Assembly (NCBI GenBank): GCA_032622095.1
Contig: CP136067.1
Location: forward strand, 57,641,899 to 57,705,898
Length of the DNA: 64,000 nucleotides
From: Siphonodentalium dalli
Lineage: Eukaryota > Mollusca > Scaphopoda > Gadilida > Siphonodentaliidae
Direction of reading: 5' to 3'
Below the pieces are notes generated by a model that had not been told where the DNA came from, did no database searches, and worked only from the letters and a program-made list of their open reading frames with translations. The position numbers and the translations under genes were made by a program. Of this stretch, positions 53,401 through 54,819 are shown piece after piece; positions within the stretch are counted from its first letter, which is position 1, and every line of letters begins with the position of its first letter.

Positions 53401-54819
53401 GTAACAAGGGTTATGCAACAAAGATGGCTCTGGTCAAGTTTTTTTTCCGACAAGAGTGATGAACTAAAGAACCATAACTCATAACTAAGGGCCATAATTC
53501 AGGTAAAAACAAGATGGCTGCTGGTGGCCTTGTTTTTTATTACGAATTTAGGGAAAAAAAGGGAGGCTCCCATCTAGATGTCATCCGAATATTCATATAA
53601 AGTTTATATTTGATGAAGATTGCATGAGAAATGTTACCTGTAAGGTGTGCTAAAGGATTTAGTCACACAAAGAGTAAAATCCAAGATGGACGCTGGCAGC
53701 CATGTTAACAGAATTCGGAAAAAATGGTAGTCACCCATCTGGAGGTCACCCCGAGTATCCGAATGAAGTTTGGTGTTGATCGGATGAGGGATGAAGTCTG
53801 TAGGGTGTGCCAAAGGTTTTAGTCACGTAAAGATTAAAATCCAAGATGGCTGCCAGCGGCCATGTTTTTCATTAATTTATTGAAATTCGATAGCTCCCAC
53901 CGAGAGGTAATTCTAAACATACCTGTAAATTTTCAAAACGTTTCTCCAATAAATGCAGGCTGCAGGGTGTGCCAATGCACACAGGCTACTAGTATGTAAA
54001 TATAATCAAATGACCGAGAATTCAAAGAGAGTATTATATTCACTGCTACCAGATTCATTGTTCTCATTTTTTGCATCTCCAGATGAATACTAGACCATTC
54101 CAATGTATATTTTTGTAACAGAATTAATTGGCAAATCCATTCAGTAAAGAAAGAGTTAAAAGTCGCTGCTTCTTCTTACATGCATGGTTCCAGATAGGGA
54201 ACCTCACTCATTTATGCCTAAATATTTCACTTAAGAATGTAGTTTGAGTGTGTTTTATTAAAGAGTATAGCGCTGTGGACATACCCCTTGATAAAAAAAA
54301 CACACTCAAACTACATTAATTTCTTAAATTTATATAGCTACAAACTCAGCTAAATTATTTTCTAAAATCTAACTGCAATTTGGATATTATTCCATGCTGC
54401 ACTGTAAGTTAGCCAAATATTGTACATTTGAATTATCAGTCTACGGCCAGGCACTCAAAAAATATGCCAAGTTAATCTACTAGTACCGATAGCTACCGTA
54501 TTTTAGTCATCTAGGTCAACAAGATGTGAAGTCAGTATGTGTTATGGTGTGTTTTATTGGGATATGAAACACATGGCCCAATTGGCAGTTGGCCAATCAC
54601 TGAACAGGATTTAGCGTAATGTACTCAGACTATGTAAATATAATCAAATGACTGTGAATTCAAAGACGGTACTATACTCACTGCAACCAGATTCATCGCT
54701 CTCATTTTTGCAGTCATTATCTCCATCACATACCCAATGTTGTGGAATGCATACACACGGCTCACAAGAAAATAGGTAACTTGGGCAAGTACACTCCTTT
54801 GTGTCCTCTTGGATGGCAA
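1613..54819 (-). CDS. LRP4: LRP4-like receptor, partial gene (16 exons: LDLa 1-8, EGF x2, propeller 1, EGF, start of propeller 2)
   Basis: The gene encodes a large single-pass receptor of the LDL-receptor family. In vertebrates LRP4 binds agrin through its first propeller, activates MuSK at neuromuscular synapses and modulates Wnt and BMP signalling. The module order seen here is eight LDLa, EGF, calcium-binding EGF, six-bladed YWTD propeller, EGF, second propeller. That is LRP4 order: VLDLR stops after one propeller and LRP5/6 put the propellers first. Diagnostic stretches such as [24 protein letters not shown] and [17 protein letters not shown] closely resemble known LRP4 proteins as I remember them. 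Exon phases chain without error: the modules are phase 1-1, except one phase-2 junction inside the propeller and a phase-0 end at the last exon. Total coding length here is 2,339 nt. The signal peptide and propellers 2-4, membrane segment and cytoplasmic tail are not in view. Whether the gene is expressed intact cannot be judged. Confidence 0.93.
2749..2988 (+). mobile_element. piggyBac-like MITE, family B, copy 1
   Basis: It starts TTAACCCTTTCTTTAC and ends with the inverted, slightly decayed counterpart (AGAAAGGTTTATAA). The interior carries the family-B landmarks: cagttataaa, ggaatggtccatta, ggagggatgttcagg, gcagacgacag, gaaatgttcagataataag. TTAA targets with CCCTTT ends are the piggyBac pattern; no transposase is present. 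Confidence 0.65.
3204..3445 (+). mobile_element. piggyBac-like MITE, family A, copy 1
   Basis: It runs from a decayed TAACCC..TCATGACAGGAGCTG to AGCTCCAGTCAATGAAGGGTTAA. Inside are two hairpins built from cattctcttatatatacgag / ctcgcatatataaaagaatg, the signature of this family. Confidence 0.65.
3564..3689 (-). CDS. LRP4: LRP4 exon: EGF module closing propeller 1
   Basis: A 126-nt phase 1-1 exon with acceptor ttcacag and donor gtaagt. It reads [54 protein letters not shown] is the hallmark of EGF modules that pack under LRP propellers. Its end codon joins the 1.7-kb exon as Asn-Ile-Asp-Asn-Phe. Confidence 0.95.
4391..4493. repeat. 33-34 bp tandem repeat, 3 copies
   Basis: Three near-identical copies of a unit beginning acccacacatcagttaatag and ending aatgtaccaataa. 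It lies in the intron between the 4.7-kb and 3.6-kb LRP4 exons. The open frame through it is a by-product of the 33-bp periodicity. Confidence 0.85.
4744..4920 (-). CDS. LRP4: LRP4 exon: propeller 1, last part
   Basis: A 177-nt phase 1-1 exon with acceptor ttacag and donor gtaagt. It reads [38 protein letters not shown], then [20 protein letters not shown]. The final stretch closes propeller 1 and is almost residue-for-residue that of vertebrate LRP4. Confidence 0.96.
5101..5345. mobile_element. MITE family-A fragment followed by a hAT-3-like terminus
   Basis: Positions 5101-5185 match one end of family A (cctttcattacgagagctgc..gcagtattaaaga). Positions 5228-5345 consist of repeated gattcgattcgagattcg motifs ending tcgtcgggcccta, close to the right end of hAT-3 at 11.9 kb (cgcagggcccta). 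The hAT-3 relative is truncated on its left. Confidence 0.45.
5566..5783 (-). CDS. LRP4: LRP4 exon: propeller 1, third part
   Basis: A 218-nt exon, phase 2 in and phase 1 out, with acceptor cacag and donor gtatgt. It reads [66 protein letters not shown] and DAKHHVIE are near-identical to vertebrate LRP4 propeller 1. One oddity is a Cys at the position usually Arg in VIERANLDG (here VIECANLDG), an extra unpaired cysteine in the propeller. Confidence 0.95.
6034..6126 (-). repeat. retroelement 3'-end-like repeat, copy 1
   Basis: On the minus strand this matches 15488-15580 over about 95 bp, including tgtgtcatctgtatat, ggatttggaaataaaaatat and gtttacacta. The AATAAA in a shared 3' segment suggests a retroposon tail; no coding part was recognised. 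Confidence 0.5.
6447..6500. repeat. dispersed repeat G, copy 1
   Basis: The sequence aacgagaggccgatcacgat / cggcagatgtttaacccata / ccttggcgata is nearly identical to the last 52 bases of the window (63949-64000). It contains the small palindrome gccgatcacgatcggc. Its full extent is unknown. Confidence 0.7.
6610..8090. other. intron sequence with no recognised feature
   Basis: A C-tract lies at about 6905-6921. I see no exon, transposon end or repeat in the remainder; short open frames here lack splice context and similarity. Confidence 0.5.
8100..8570 (+). repeat. dispersed repeat with two internal copies and a (GACA)n tract
   Basis: A unit containing agggccataactc, ttcgaactcgatctgtattt and gggctg..aaac occurs twice about 150 bp apart (near 8200 and 8348). 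A (GACA)n tract at 8455-8482 follows, then an inverted tgtttaccatac / gtatgggtaaaca. The layout suggests a SINE-like or TIR repeat with microsatellite; no family is assigned. Confidence 0.5.
9090..9330 (-). mobile_element. CR1/L2-type 3'-end fragment
   Basis: It begins gataatgataataatggagc and continues ttatatagcgcgtatcc..ccctaagcgcttcaca. This resembles the inverted 3' end of CR1/L2-type retroposons (compare agcgctatataaa before the TAT repeats at 49.9 kb). No coding sequence is present. Confidence 0.45.
10571..11912. mobile_element. hAT-type non-autonomous element hAT-3
   Basis: The left end is TAGGGGCATGCATTTTCGAT; the inverted right end is TAGGGCCCTGCGATTCGGGC, an imperfect TIR. An 8-bp duplication TATAAAAC flanks both sides (10563-10570 and 11913-11920), which is the hAT signature. 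The subterminal regions repeat aatcgaatcgaat. The interior 92-aa open frame at 11480-11758 (+) shows no transposase motif I recognise. Length is 1,342 bp. Confidence 0.7.
12099..12255 (-). CDS. LRP4: LRP4 exon: propeller 1, second part
   Basis: A 157-nt exon, phase 1 in and phase 2 out, with acceptor accag and donor gtatgt. It reads [51 protein letters not shown]. The phase-2 donor is required: only CAG-GG followed by T from the next exon keeps the frame (Gly-Ala-Ile-Phe-Trp). The following intron is 6.3 kb and contains hAT-3. Confidence 0.94.
12436..12683 (-). mobile_element. piggyBac-like MITE, family B, interrupted copy
   Basis: Partial family B: cctgaacacccctccaaatg ... ccaatgtacacttttataac ... 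cagaaagggttaa. It is interrupted by the retroposon tail at 12474-12625, which duplicated TTCCAA of the MITE (12468-12473 and 12626-12631). Confidence 0.65.
12474..12625 (+). mobile_element. non-LTR retroposon 3' tail inserted in a MITE
   Basis: A short segment ending caaataaaatctatctatct, a poly-adenylation-like signal plus ATCT repeats typical of non-LTR retrotransposon tails. It is flanked by the 6-bp target duplication TTCCAA. Confidence 0.6.
12805..12968 (+). repeat. 51-bp minisatellite, about 3.2 copies
   Basis: The unit is 51 bp and stays open on the plus strand as 17-residue repeats (for example [30 protein letters not shown]). It lies about 80 bp from the 13.2-kb LRP4 exon. A diverged single unit may lie at about 15366-15392. 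A 51-bp unit is a multiple of three, so the open frame is not by itself evidence of coding. Confidence 0.8.
13050..13280 (-). CDS. LRP4: LRP4 exon: propeller 1, first part
   Basis: A 231-nt phase 1-1 exon with acceptor ttcag and donor gtgagt. It opens [16 protein letters not shown], the entry strand of an LDL-receptor propeller, and contains [34 protein letters not shown] (an F/YWTD-type motif) and [13 protein letters not shown]. The closeness to vertebrate LRP4 ([28 protein letters not shown]) is the best single piece of evidence for orthology in this exon. Confidence 0.95.
13281..14066. other. intron, no recognised repeat
   Basis: Two short inverted relatives, ggaacccacgattt (about 13661) and gatcgtgggtaccc (about 14009), hint at a decayed inverted-repeat element. 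Nothing else is seen. Confidence 0.4.
14067..14192 (-). CDS. LRP4: LRP4 exon: calcium-binding EGF module 2
   Basis: A 126-nt phase 1-1 exon with acceptor ttcacag and donor gtaaga. It reads [43 protein letters not shown]. It carries the D-I-N-E-C calcium-binding signature and the hydroxylation-type stretch around the fourth cysteine. It leads straight into propeller 1. Confidence 0.95.
14252..14507 (-). mobile_element. piggyBac-like MITE, family B, copy 2
   Basis: Complete copy in the opposite orientation to copy 1. It starts ttaactattcctctactaaa, holds aaatactcattgatgagta and ccctccagatgaataataga, and ends agtaaagaaaaggttaa. Confidence 0.65.
14508..15054. other. intron remainder, nothing recognised
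   Basis: AT-rich sequence between a MITE and the EGF-1 exon; no exon, hairpin or transposon terminus is visible. Confidence 0.5.
15055..15180 (-). CDS. LRP4: LRP4 exon: EGF-like module 1
   Basis: A 126-nt phase 1-1 exon with acceptor ttccag and donor gtatgg. It reads [41 protein letters not shown]. This is a six-cysteine EGF domain. Its final split codon (G plus AT) gives the Asp of DINEC in the next exon, as expected for the tandem EGF pair of LDL-receptor family proteins. Confidence 0.94.
15488..15580 (+). repeat. retroelement 3'-end-like repeat, copy 2
   Basis: Matches 6034-6126 in reverse complement, including ggatttggaaataaaaatat followed by gtttacacta. Confidence 0.5.
15719..15920 (+). 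repeat. dispersed repeat E, copy 1
   Basis: Contains gagttatccatcttcatctg, actctgagctttgatgggt and ggttcctcgactcc. Relatives lie at 35629-36007 (+) and 41075-41240 (-). No termini were resolved. Confidence 0.5.
16022..16136 (-). mobile_element. piggyBac-like MITE, family B, internally deleted
   Basis: It keeps both TTAA ends (ttaaacctttcttcactaaa and cattt..agttaagaaattgttaa) but lost the middle. It lies about 60 bp from the LDLa-8 exon. Confidence 0.6.
16195..16311 (-). CDS. LRP4: LRP4 exon: LDLa module 8
   Basis: A 117-nt phase 1-1 exon with acceptor tttcag and donor gtaagt. It reads [39 protein letters not shown]. Asn in place of Asp in C-N-G is shared with vertebrate LRP4 module 8 (KLCNGVNDC). 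It is the last LDLa before the EGF pair. A deleted family-B MITE ends about 60 bp from its donor side. Confidence 0.94.
16312..18076. other. intron, hAT terminus near 17.1 kb
   Basis: Positions about 17040-17162 end aatacciocode-free as caataccgcccaaccctA, whose complement TAGGGTTGGGCGGTATTG is a recurrent hAT-superfamily end. The matching left end was not found. I see no exon or other repeat in the rest. Confidence 0.4.
18077..18358. mobile_element. MITE with about 35-bp terminal inverted repeats
   Basis: The ends AATTTTTCCTTAAGGGAAGC and its complement enclose 282 bp; the inverted match continues through ccgaaactgaactat. The left 185 bp also match 23960-24137 in reverse, so this element shares an end with the larger 18.4-24.1 kb structure. 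The target duplication could not be decided. Confidence 0.6.
18491..19588. mobile_element. hAT-type element hAT-1, copy 1
   Basis: Terminal repeats CAGTGTTCGCRCTG / CAGCGCGAACACTG are flanked by the 8-bp target duplication AATGCACT (18483-18490 and 19589-19596). Subterminal arrays of atttggctaa motifs occur at both ends. It is 1,098 bp, has a C-tract near 19366, and no transposase is recognised. The second copy is at 51489-52438. Confidence 0.85.
19589..20211. other. intron; fragment of hAT-4 end
   Basis: Positions about 19934-19974 (cagggagcaaattaactggt / atcgcatcgcaatttgctac) match one end of the hAT-4 MITE at 35738-35879. Otherwise nothing is recognised. Confidence 0.45.
20225..21125. repeat. 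GC-richer block with a direct duplication
   Basis: 20225-20370 and 20947-21122 are direct copies (ggaggtatcccgaagg, tacgattccaggggatcga, tggaccccatc, ggggaagagtcagaaggc, cttccccacccagaac). The block is clearly less AT-rich than its surroundings and has long open frames on both strands (up to 179 codons at 20566-21105 minus). None matches a family I know. It may be a processed or captured coding fragment. Confidence 0.55.
20490..20636 (-). CDS. possible first coding exon with signal peptide (doubtful)
   Basis: A minus-strand ATG opens [19 protein letters not shown], a convincing signal-peptide shape, followed by an acidic stretch ([19 protein letters not shown]). It runs exactly 49 codons to a consensus donor gtaagt. 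It lies in the LRP4 intron between LDLa 7 and 8 but is phase 0: splicing to the phase-1 LDLa-8 acceptor would give an immediate TAA, so it is not an in-frame alternative LRP4 start. It could be exon 1 of a nested secreted protein or chance within the duplicated block, whose plus strand is also open here. No partner exon was found. Confidence 0.2.
21790..22270. repeat. diverged tandem repeat, unit about 165-210 bp, about 3 copies
   Basis: The markers gtgacaatac.., atttgccagataatcattgg, atatgtg.caatag and ggcagtgg.catg recur three times with drift. A short variant of the motifs returns at 22240. No coding sense was found. Confidence 0.6.
22525..23950. other. intron sequence with nothing recognised
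   Basis: No splice-bounded exon, hairpin or transposon end is seen on either strand. Confidence 0.45.
24165..24900. repeat. diverged tandem duplication, unit about 345 bp
   Basis: 24225-24555 and 24585-24898 share ordered landmarks: gagtaaac.gt, ttcggt.ga.ttt, ccaccccgac, gcttttagagta/gcatttatagta, g.gtacctac, gatttgg..ggctaaaa/gatttggcgggaaaa. A third diverged relative may lie at 17960-18060 (gcgtacctatggtatatcga). Confidence 0.5.
25441..25554 (-). CDS. LRP4: LRP4 exon: LDLa module 7
   Basis: A 114-nt phase 1-1 exon with acceptor ttacag and donor gtaagt. It reads [37 protein letters not shown]. It has six cysteines and D-N-S-D-E. The 9.1-kb intron that follows carries the 18-24 kb inverted-repeat structure. 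Confidence 0.94.
25615..25989. mobile_element. double-hairpin element, family D, copy 1
   Basis: Each end is itself a hairpin: cagaatgaggtcaccagagg..atagcat / atgctat..ccactggggacctcattctg at 25622-25713, and a second at 25889-25985. The outer flanks gtcattt / aaatgac are also inverted. The copy at 41847-42415 is in the opposite orientation. Confidence 0.65.
26191..26310 (-). CDS. LRP4: LRP4 exon: LDLa module 6
   Basis: A 120-nt phase 1-1 exon with acceptor attcag and donor gtgagt. It reads [39 protein letters not shown]. All module landmarks are intact; D-Q-S-D-E matches vertebrate LRP4 module 6 (DQSDERNC). Confidence 0.94.
26340..26755. mobile_element. family-A MITE fragment and half of a palindromic element
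   Basis: 26340-26402 matches one end of family A (tgaccctctcatgacgggat..cagcattaaagatc). 26648-26754 is one arm of the palindromic family P (ctttccgatgaatggcaaca ... agggcattactgta) without its partner. Confidence 0.6.
26953..27078 (-). CDS. LRP4: LRP4 exon: LDLa module 5
   Basis: A 126-nt phase 1-1 exon with acceptor ttttcag and donor gttagt. It reads [41 protein letters not shown]. The calcium box reads D-W-E-D-E, so the usual Ser is Glu. The Trp after Gly-Asp also occurs in vertebrate LRP4 module 5 (GDWSDE), which supports one-to-one module orthology. Confidence 0.93.
27079..28160. other. intron with no recognised feature
   Basis: A short inverted atcatgatccagatcggatc / atgacagtatcacgaccgat cluster lies near 27716-27770. 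Nothing else is supported. Confidence 0.45.
28161..28811 (+). mobile_element. piggyBac-like MITE, family B, split by a retroposon fragment
   Basis: Left part ttaaccttttctaaatg..ggaatgtt..gagggatgtt and right part caagaaatataatcagatg..gaaatgttcagataataag..gggaactacgcagcaatgag. The split is at the same point where intact copies are continuous. Confidence 0.65.
28230..28621 (-). mobile_element. CR1/L2-type 3' fragment nested in MITE
   Basis: It starts with ATA repeats and gcatttatatagcgcttcat, i.e. the inverted tail of a CR1/L2-like element. It is flanked by a 5-bp duplication ATGTT (28225-28229 and 28622-28626). An 89-codon open frame (28360-28629 minus) shows no RT motif. Confidence 0.6.
29062..29136 (-). 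mobile_element. piggyBac-like MITE, family B, end fragment
   Basis: Contains cctgaataataaaccgttcc and aatgtatacttttataag, ending gtattgaaatggttaa. Confidence 0.55.
29270..29529 (+). mobile_element. piggyBac-like MITE, family A, copy 2
   Basis: Complete: TTAACCCTTTCATGACAGGA at the left, GCTCCAGCCAAGGAAGTGTTAA (written in two parts: gctccagccaagg, aagtgttaa) at the right. Two internal hairpins carry cattctcttatatatg / catatatataagagaatg. Confidence 0.7.
29550..30024 (-). mobile_element. piggyBac-like MITE, family B, containing a palindromic insertion
   Basis: ttaaccctatcttactgaat at the left, then the 217-bp palindrome, then ttcccttaggtaatgttcac, ccagataaataatagac and cttttataacagaaatg. Its right end is truncated close to the LDLa-4 exon at 30039. 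Confidence 0.65.
29583..29799. repeat. perfect 217-bp palindrome, family P (TA-flanked, pogo/mariner-like)
   Basis: Base by base, the 108-nt left arm equals the reverse complement of the right arm, with a single central G at 29691. The ends read TACAGTAATGC / GCATTACTGTA, so TA dinucleotides flank CAGTAATG termini as in Tc1/mariner-pogo MITEs. It interrupts a family-B MITE. Confidence 0.85.
30039..30158 (-). CDS. LRP4: LRP4 exon: LDLa module 4
   Basis: A 120-nt phase 1-1 exon with acceptor attgcag and donor gtaagc. It reads [40 protein letters not shown]. Six cysteines and D-G-S-D-E are intact. Human LRP4 module 4 is similar (MRKCSDKEFRC...). A piggyBac-like MITE (family B) ends about 15 bp from its donor side, very close to the splice site. 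Confidence 0.94.
30159..31317. other. intron with nothing recognised
   Basis: AT-rich sequence without exon-like or transposon-like signals; the plus-strand 99-codon frame at 30938-31237 shows no similarity I know. Confidence 0.45.
31318..31519 (-). mobile_element. piggyBac-like MITE, family B
   Basis: Contains agtacccttaggaaatgtc, ccctccagatgaatattaga and cttttataactgatgg, ending aaataagggttaa. The left TTAA end is lost. Confidence 0.6.
31625..31738 (-). CDS. LRP4: LRP4 exon: LDLa module 3
   Basis: A 114-nt phase 1-1 exon with acceptor cttcag and donor gtgagt. It reads [37 protein letters not shown]. This is a compact module with six cysteines and an intact acidic calcium cage. It has the typical D-E-K-C ending with one residue fewer than its neighbours before the last Cys. 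Confidence 0.94.
31739..34259. other. intron with repeats F and S
   Basis: A TTAACCCTTTGAACCCGAGA sequence at 31811 looks like the end of a third TTAA-type element. 32380-32680 is repeat F (related to 54340-54640). 33395-33806 is an S-type repeat ending agttgagctaaac. No exon was seen; frames at 32701-33163 are open but unrecognised. Confidence 0.5.
33395..33806 (+). repeat. S-type repeat (YY1-like motif family), copy
   Basis: It contains aggatttagtcatgcaaaga, gtaaaatcaaaga, aaatggctgccggcagccat and ends with gacggacggacgccaaccca, tggcaatagctca and aagttgagctaaac. It shares its right end with 59340-59430 and 63880-63950. Confidence 0.65.
34260..34379 (-). CDS. LRP4: LRP4 exon: LDLa module 2
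   Basis: A 120-nt phase 1-1 exon between acceptor ttgcag and donor gtatgt. It reads [17 protein letters not shown], then [13 protein letters not shown] and GDNSDEKNC. All six cysteines and the D-x-S-D-E calcium-binding box are present. The split codon joins exon 1 (A) to CC to make Thr, and its last base joins the next exon as Ala. Confidence 0.94.
34440..35330. repeat. diverged tandem repeat with ggccataactctgg motifs, then MITE fragment
   Basis: Phrases such as caaagggccataactc, gtgcagacaaaac, ctgcactatg and aatttccaagtcaaac recur several times between 34490 and 35260, each unit a few hundred bases and decayed. 35267-35328 is a family-B MITE end (tagaccattccaatg..agaaagggtt). Confidence 0.5.
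35629..36007 (+). repeat. dispersed repeat E, copy 2, interrupted by hAT-4
   Basis: It is colinear with 15719-15920 (gagctatcaatcttcatctg, actctgagctttgatgggtg, ggttcctcgact) but split at ttcaaaat by the hAT-4 insertion. Confidence 0.55.
35738..35879. mobile_element. hAT-type MITE hAT-4, 142 bp
   Basis: TIR CAGGGAGCAAATTA / TAATTTGCTCCCTG, both 14 bp perfect, are flanked by 8-bp duplications TTCAAAAT (35730-35737 and 35880-35887). It is nested inside repeat E, whose unbroken copy at 15.8 kb confirms the empty site. Confidence 0.85.
36021..37052. mobile_element. hAT-type element hAT-2, 1,032 bp
   Basis: TIR TAGTGATGCGGACCGGACCG at the left and its complement CGGTCCGGTCCGCATCACTA at the right, flanked by the 8-bp duplication GTAATTAT (36013-36020 and 37053-37060). 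About 110-130 bp at each end is packed with ggtccggtcc-type motifs, in sharp contrast with the AT-rich middle. No transposase is recognised. Confidence 0.88.
37061..41070. other. 4-kb intron stretch, nothing recognised
   Basis: I find no splice-bounded exon, TIR or tandem array on either strand. Open frames here are short and of AT-rich, low-information composition. Confidence 0.4.
41075..41340 (-). repeat. dispersed repeat E, copy 3
   Basis: The reverse complement of cggggtaaaaaatatttgat, gtcgaggaacccacctatca, aagctcag corresponds to the 15.8- and 35.9-kb copies. Confidence 0.5.
41847..42415. mobile_element. double-hairpin element, family D, copy 2, with nested palindrome
   Basis: Ends gacatttgcagaatgag / ctcattctgcaaatgtc. 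The middle (gggagacctaggatcagat, cagaaggggaaaaaagtaac) is the reverse complement of copy 1. The left hairpin is split by a P-family insertion at 41908-42076. Confidence 0.65.
41908..42076. mobile_element. palindromic element, family P, deleted left arm
   Basis: Ends TACAGTAATGCCC / GGGCATTACTGTA. The right arm is complete; the left arm lost most of its inner half. Confidence 0.7.
42847..43397 (+). mobile_element. piggyBac-like MITE, family B, with nested palindrome
   Basis: ttaaccctttctttactaaa at the left; after the insertion it resumes ttgggtctattattcatcta, gggatgttcagg, gaaatgttcagataataag and ends aagaacgtgttaa. Confidence 0.65.
42890..43198. mobile_element. palindromic element, family P, with a duplicated arm
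   Basis: TACAGTAACGCCC ... GGGCATTACTGTA. The left-arm sequence (tccttaaccacagcagaat.., ttcaggatttagtcggaaat, attcatcggaaa) occurs twice in direct order before a single right arm. Confidence 0.7.
43411..43680 (+). mobile_element. piggyBac-like MITE, family A, copy 3 (best preserved)
   Basis: Ends TTAACCCTTCCATTACTGAA and TTCCATCATGAAAGGGTTAA, 270 bp. Two inner hairpins of cattttcttatatatgtgag / gcatatataagagaatgcat type are separated by a roughly 40-bp linker (ggcctaacactatttacatt). Confidence 0.75.
43681..44580. other. intron with a short atatgatatgagtta repeat
   Basis: 43890-43978 repeats tatatgatatgagttaggta about four times. Nothing else is recognised. Confidence 0.5.
44581..46809. repeat. 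866-bp tandem repeat, about 2.4 copies, with hairpin at each unit start
   Basis: The sequence from acatctccat recurs at 44701, 45568 and 46432 (spacings 867 and 864 bp). Copies 2 and 3 are nearly identical, but copy 3 lacks about 14 bp (tagcttggtgtc) and stops at 46809. Each unit begins with a hairpin. The first spans 44581-44741 (ataaggattaactgtcatgt / acatgacagttaatccttat); later ones are shortened to gtaagtggtcataacttg .. with a ttcg loop. Open frames repeat with the unit and are not taken as genes. Confidence 0.9.
46810..47580. other. intron, nothing recognised
   Basis: No exon or repeat terminus is seen between the tandem array and the retrotransposon. Confidence 0.45.
47587..49935 (+). 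mobile_element. CR1/L2-type non-LTR retrotransposon, 5'-truncated and frameshifted
   Basis: The reverse-transcriptase region is recognisable across three frames: 47587-48837, 48810-49217 and about 49229-49769. Landmarks in order are [19 protein letters not shown] (fingers), [13 protein letters not shown] (motif A with the first catalytic Asp), GVPQGS (motif B) and YADD (motif C). A C-terminal stretch has [10 protein letters not shown] and [11 protein letters not shown], ending in a region with NVWNSLR. The endonuclease domain is missing at the 5' end. Lesions are a net +2 shift after GVPQGS near 48785, a shift near 49217-49235, and a 17-bp tandem duplication at 49603-49636. The 3' end has agcgctatataaa and a (TAT)n tail at 49905-49934. 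It is inactive. Confidence 0.88.
49936..51480. other. intron, nothing recognised
   Basis: AT-rich intron without exon or repeat termini that I can support. Confidence 0.45.
51489..52438. mobile_element. hAT-type element hAT-1, copy 2
   Basis: TIR CAGTGTTCGCGCTG / CAGCGCGAACACTG, 8-bp duplication CATCATAC (51481-51488 and 52439-52446). It is colinear with copy 1 at 18491-19588 but about 150 bp shorter. Subterminal atttggctaa repeats and an internal C-tract (52140-52158) are shared. Confidence 0.88.
52600..53195. mobile_element. MITE remnants: family B fragment and truncated family A
   Basis: 52600-52680 has family-B phrases (catttgttgaacttattatg, gaacatttcccaccag). 53023-53195 is the left two-thirds of family A (ttaacacttccatgactgga .. 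cattctcttatatatgcgag .. cattctcttatatat) and then stops. Confidence 0.55.
53299..53968 (+). repeat. S-type repeat, copy
   Basis: It starts gtagctcaacttggaga and has repeated ggatttagtca.g.aaagag and ccaagatgg..gc.gcagccatg blocks, like 57564-59430, but no right terminus is found. Confidence 0.6.
53993..54074 (-). pseudogene. decayed partial duplicate of the LDLa-1 exon and its donor
   Basis: 82 bases match 54631-54713, which spans the donor side of the LDLa-1 exon and 50 bp of intron, at roughly 85-90% by eye. The exon part (54044-54073) would read [10 protein letters not shown] instead of [10 protein letters not shown], losing the last cysteine and an Asp. The donor gtgagt has become gtgaat. 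The rest of the exon is absent and a family-B MITE fragment abuts it. It lies downstream of the real exon in transcript order. Confidence 0.7.
54073..54159 (-). mobile_element. piggyBac-like MITE, family B, end fragment
   Basis: ctccagatgaatactagacc .. aatgtatatttttgtaacag .. agtaaagaaagagttaa. Confidence 0.55.
54236..54317. repeat. 82-bp inverted-repeat element
   Basis: Arms aatgtagtttgagtgtgttt / aaacacactcaaactacatt are perfect over 20 bp around a 40-bp centre. It looks like a tiny MITE or foldback. Confidence 0.7.
54340..54640. repeat. dispersed repeat F, copy 2
   Basis: Matches 32380-32680: tttggatattaxxcca-type start, agtctacggccag, agtcatctaggtcaaca, attgggatatgaaac, cccaattggcagttg, ctatgtaaatat. 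No transposon type is assigned. Confidence 0.6.
54682..54819 (-). CDS. LRP4: LRP4 exon: LDLa module 1
   Basis: The acceptor ...tttcag and donor gtgagt flank 45 codons plus split codons (phase 1 to 1). The translation begins [20 protein letters not shown] and continues [16 protein letters not shown], then [10 protein letters not shown] after an overlap at the Cys. The doubled C-x-C pattern near the start is the unusual first LDLa of LRP4. The calcium cage is slightly off consensus: the first acidic position after the Cys reads Asn (C-K-N-E-S-D-E). The 19.9-kb intron downstream in the transcript is the longest in the window. The preceding signal-peptide exon must end one base into a codon and was not found in 54.8-64 kb. 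Confidence 0.92.
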
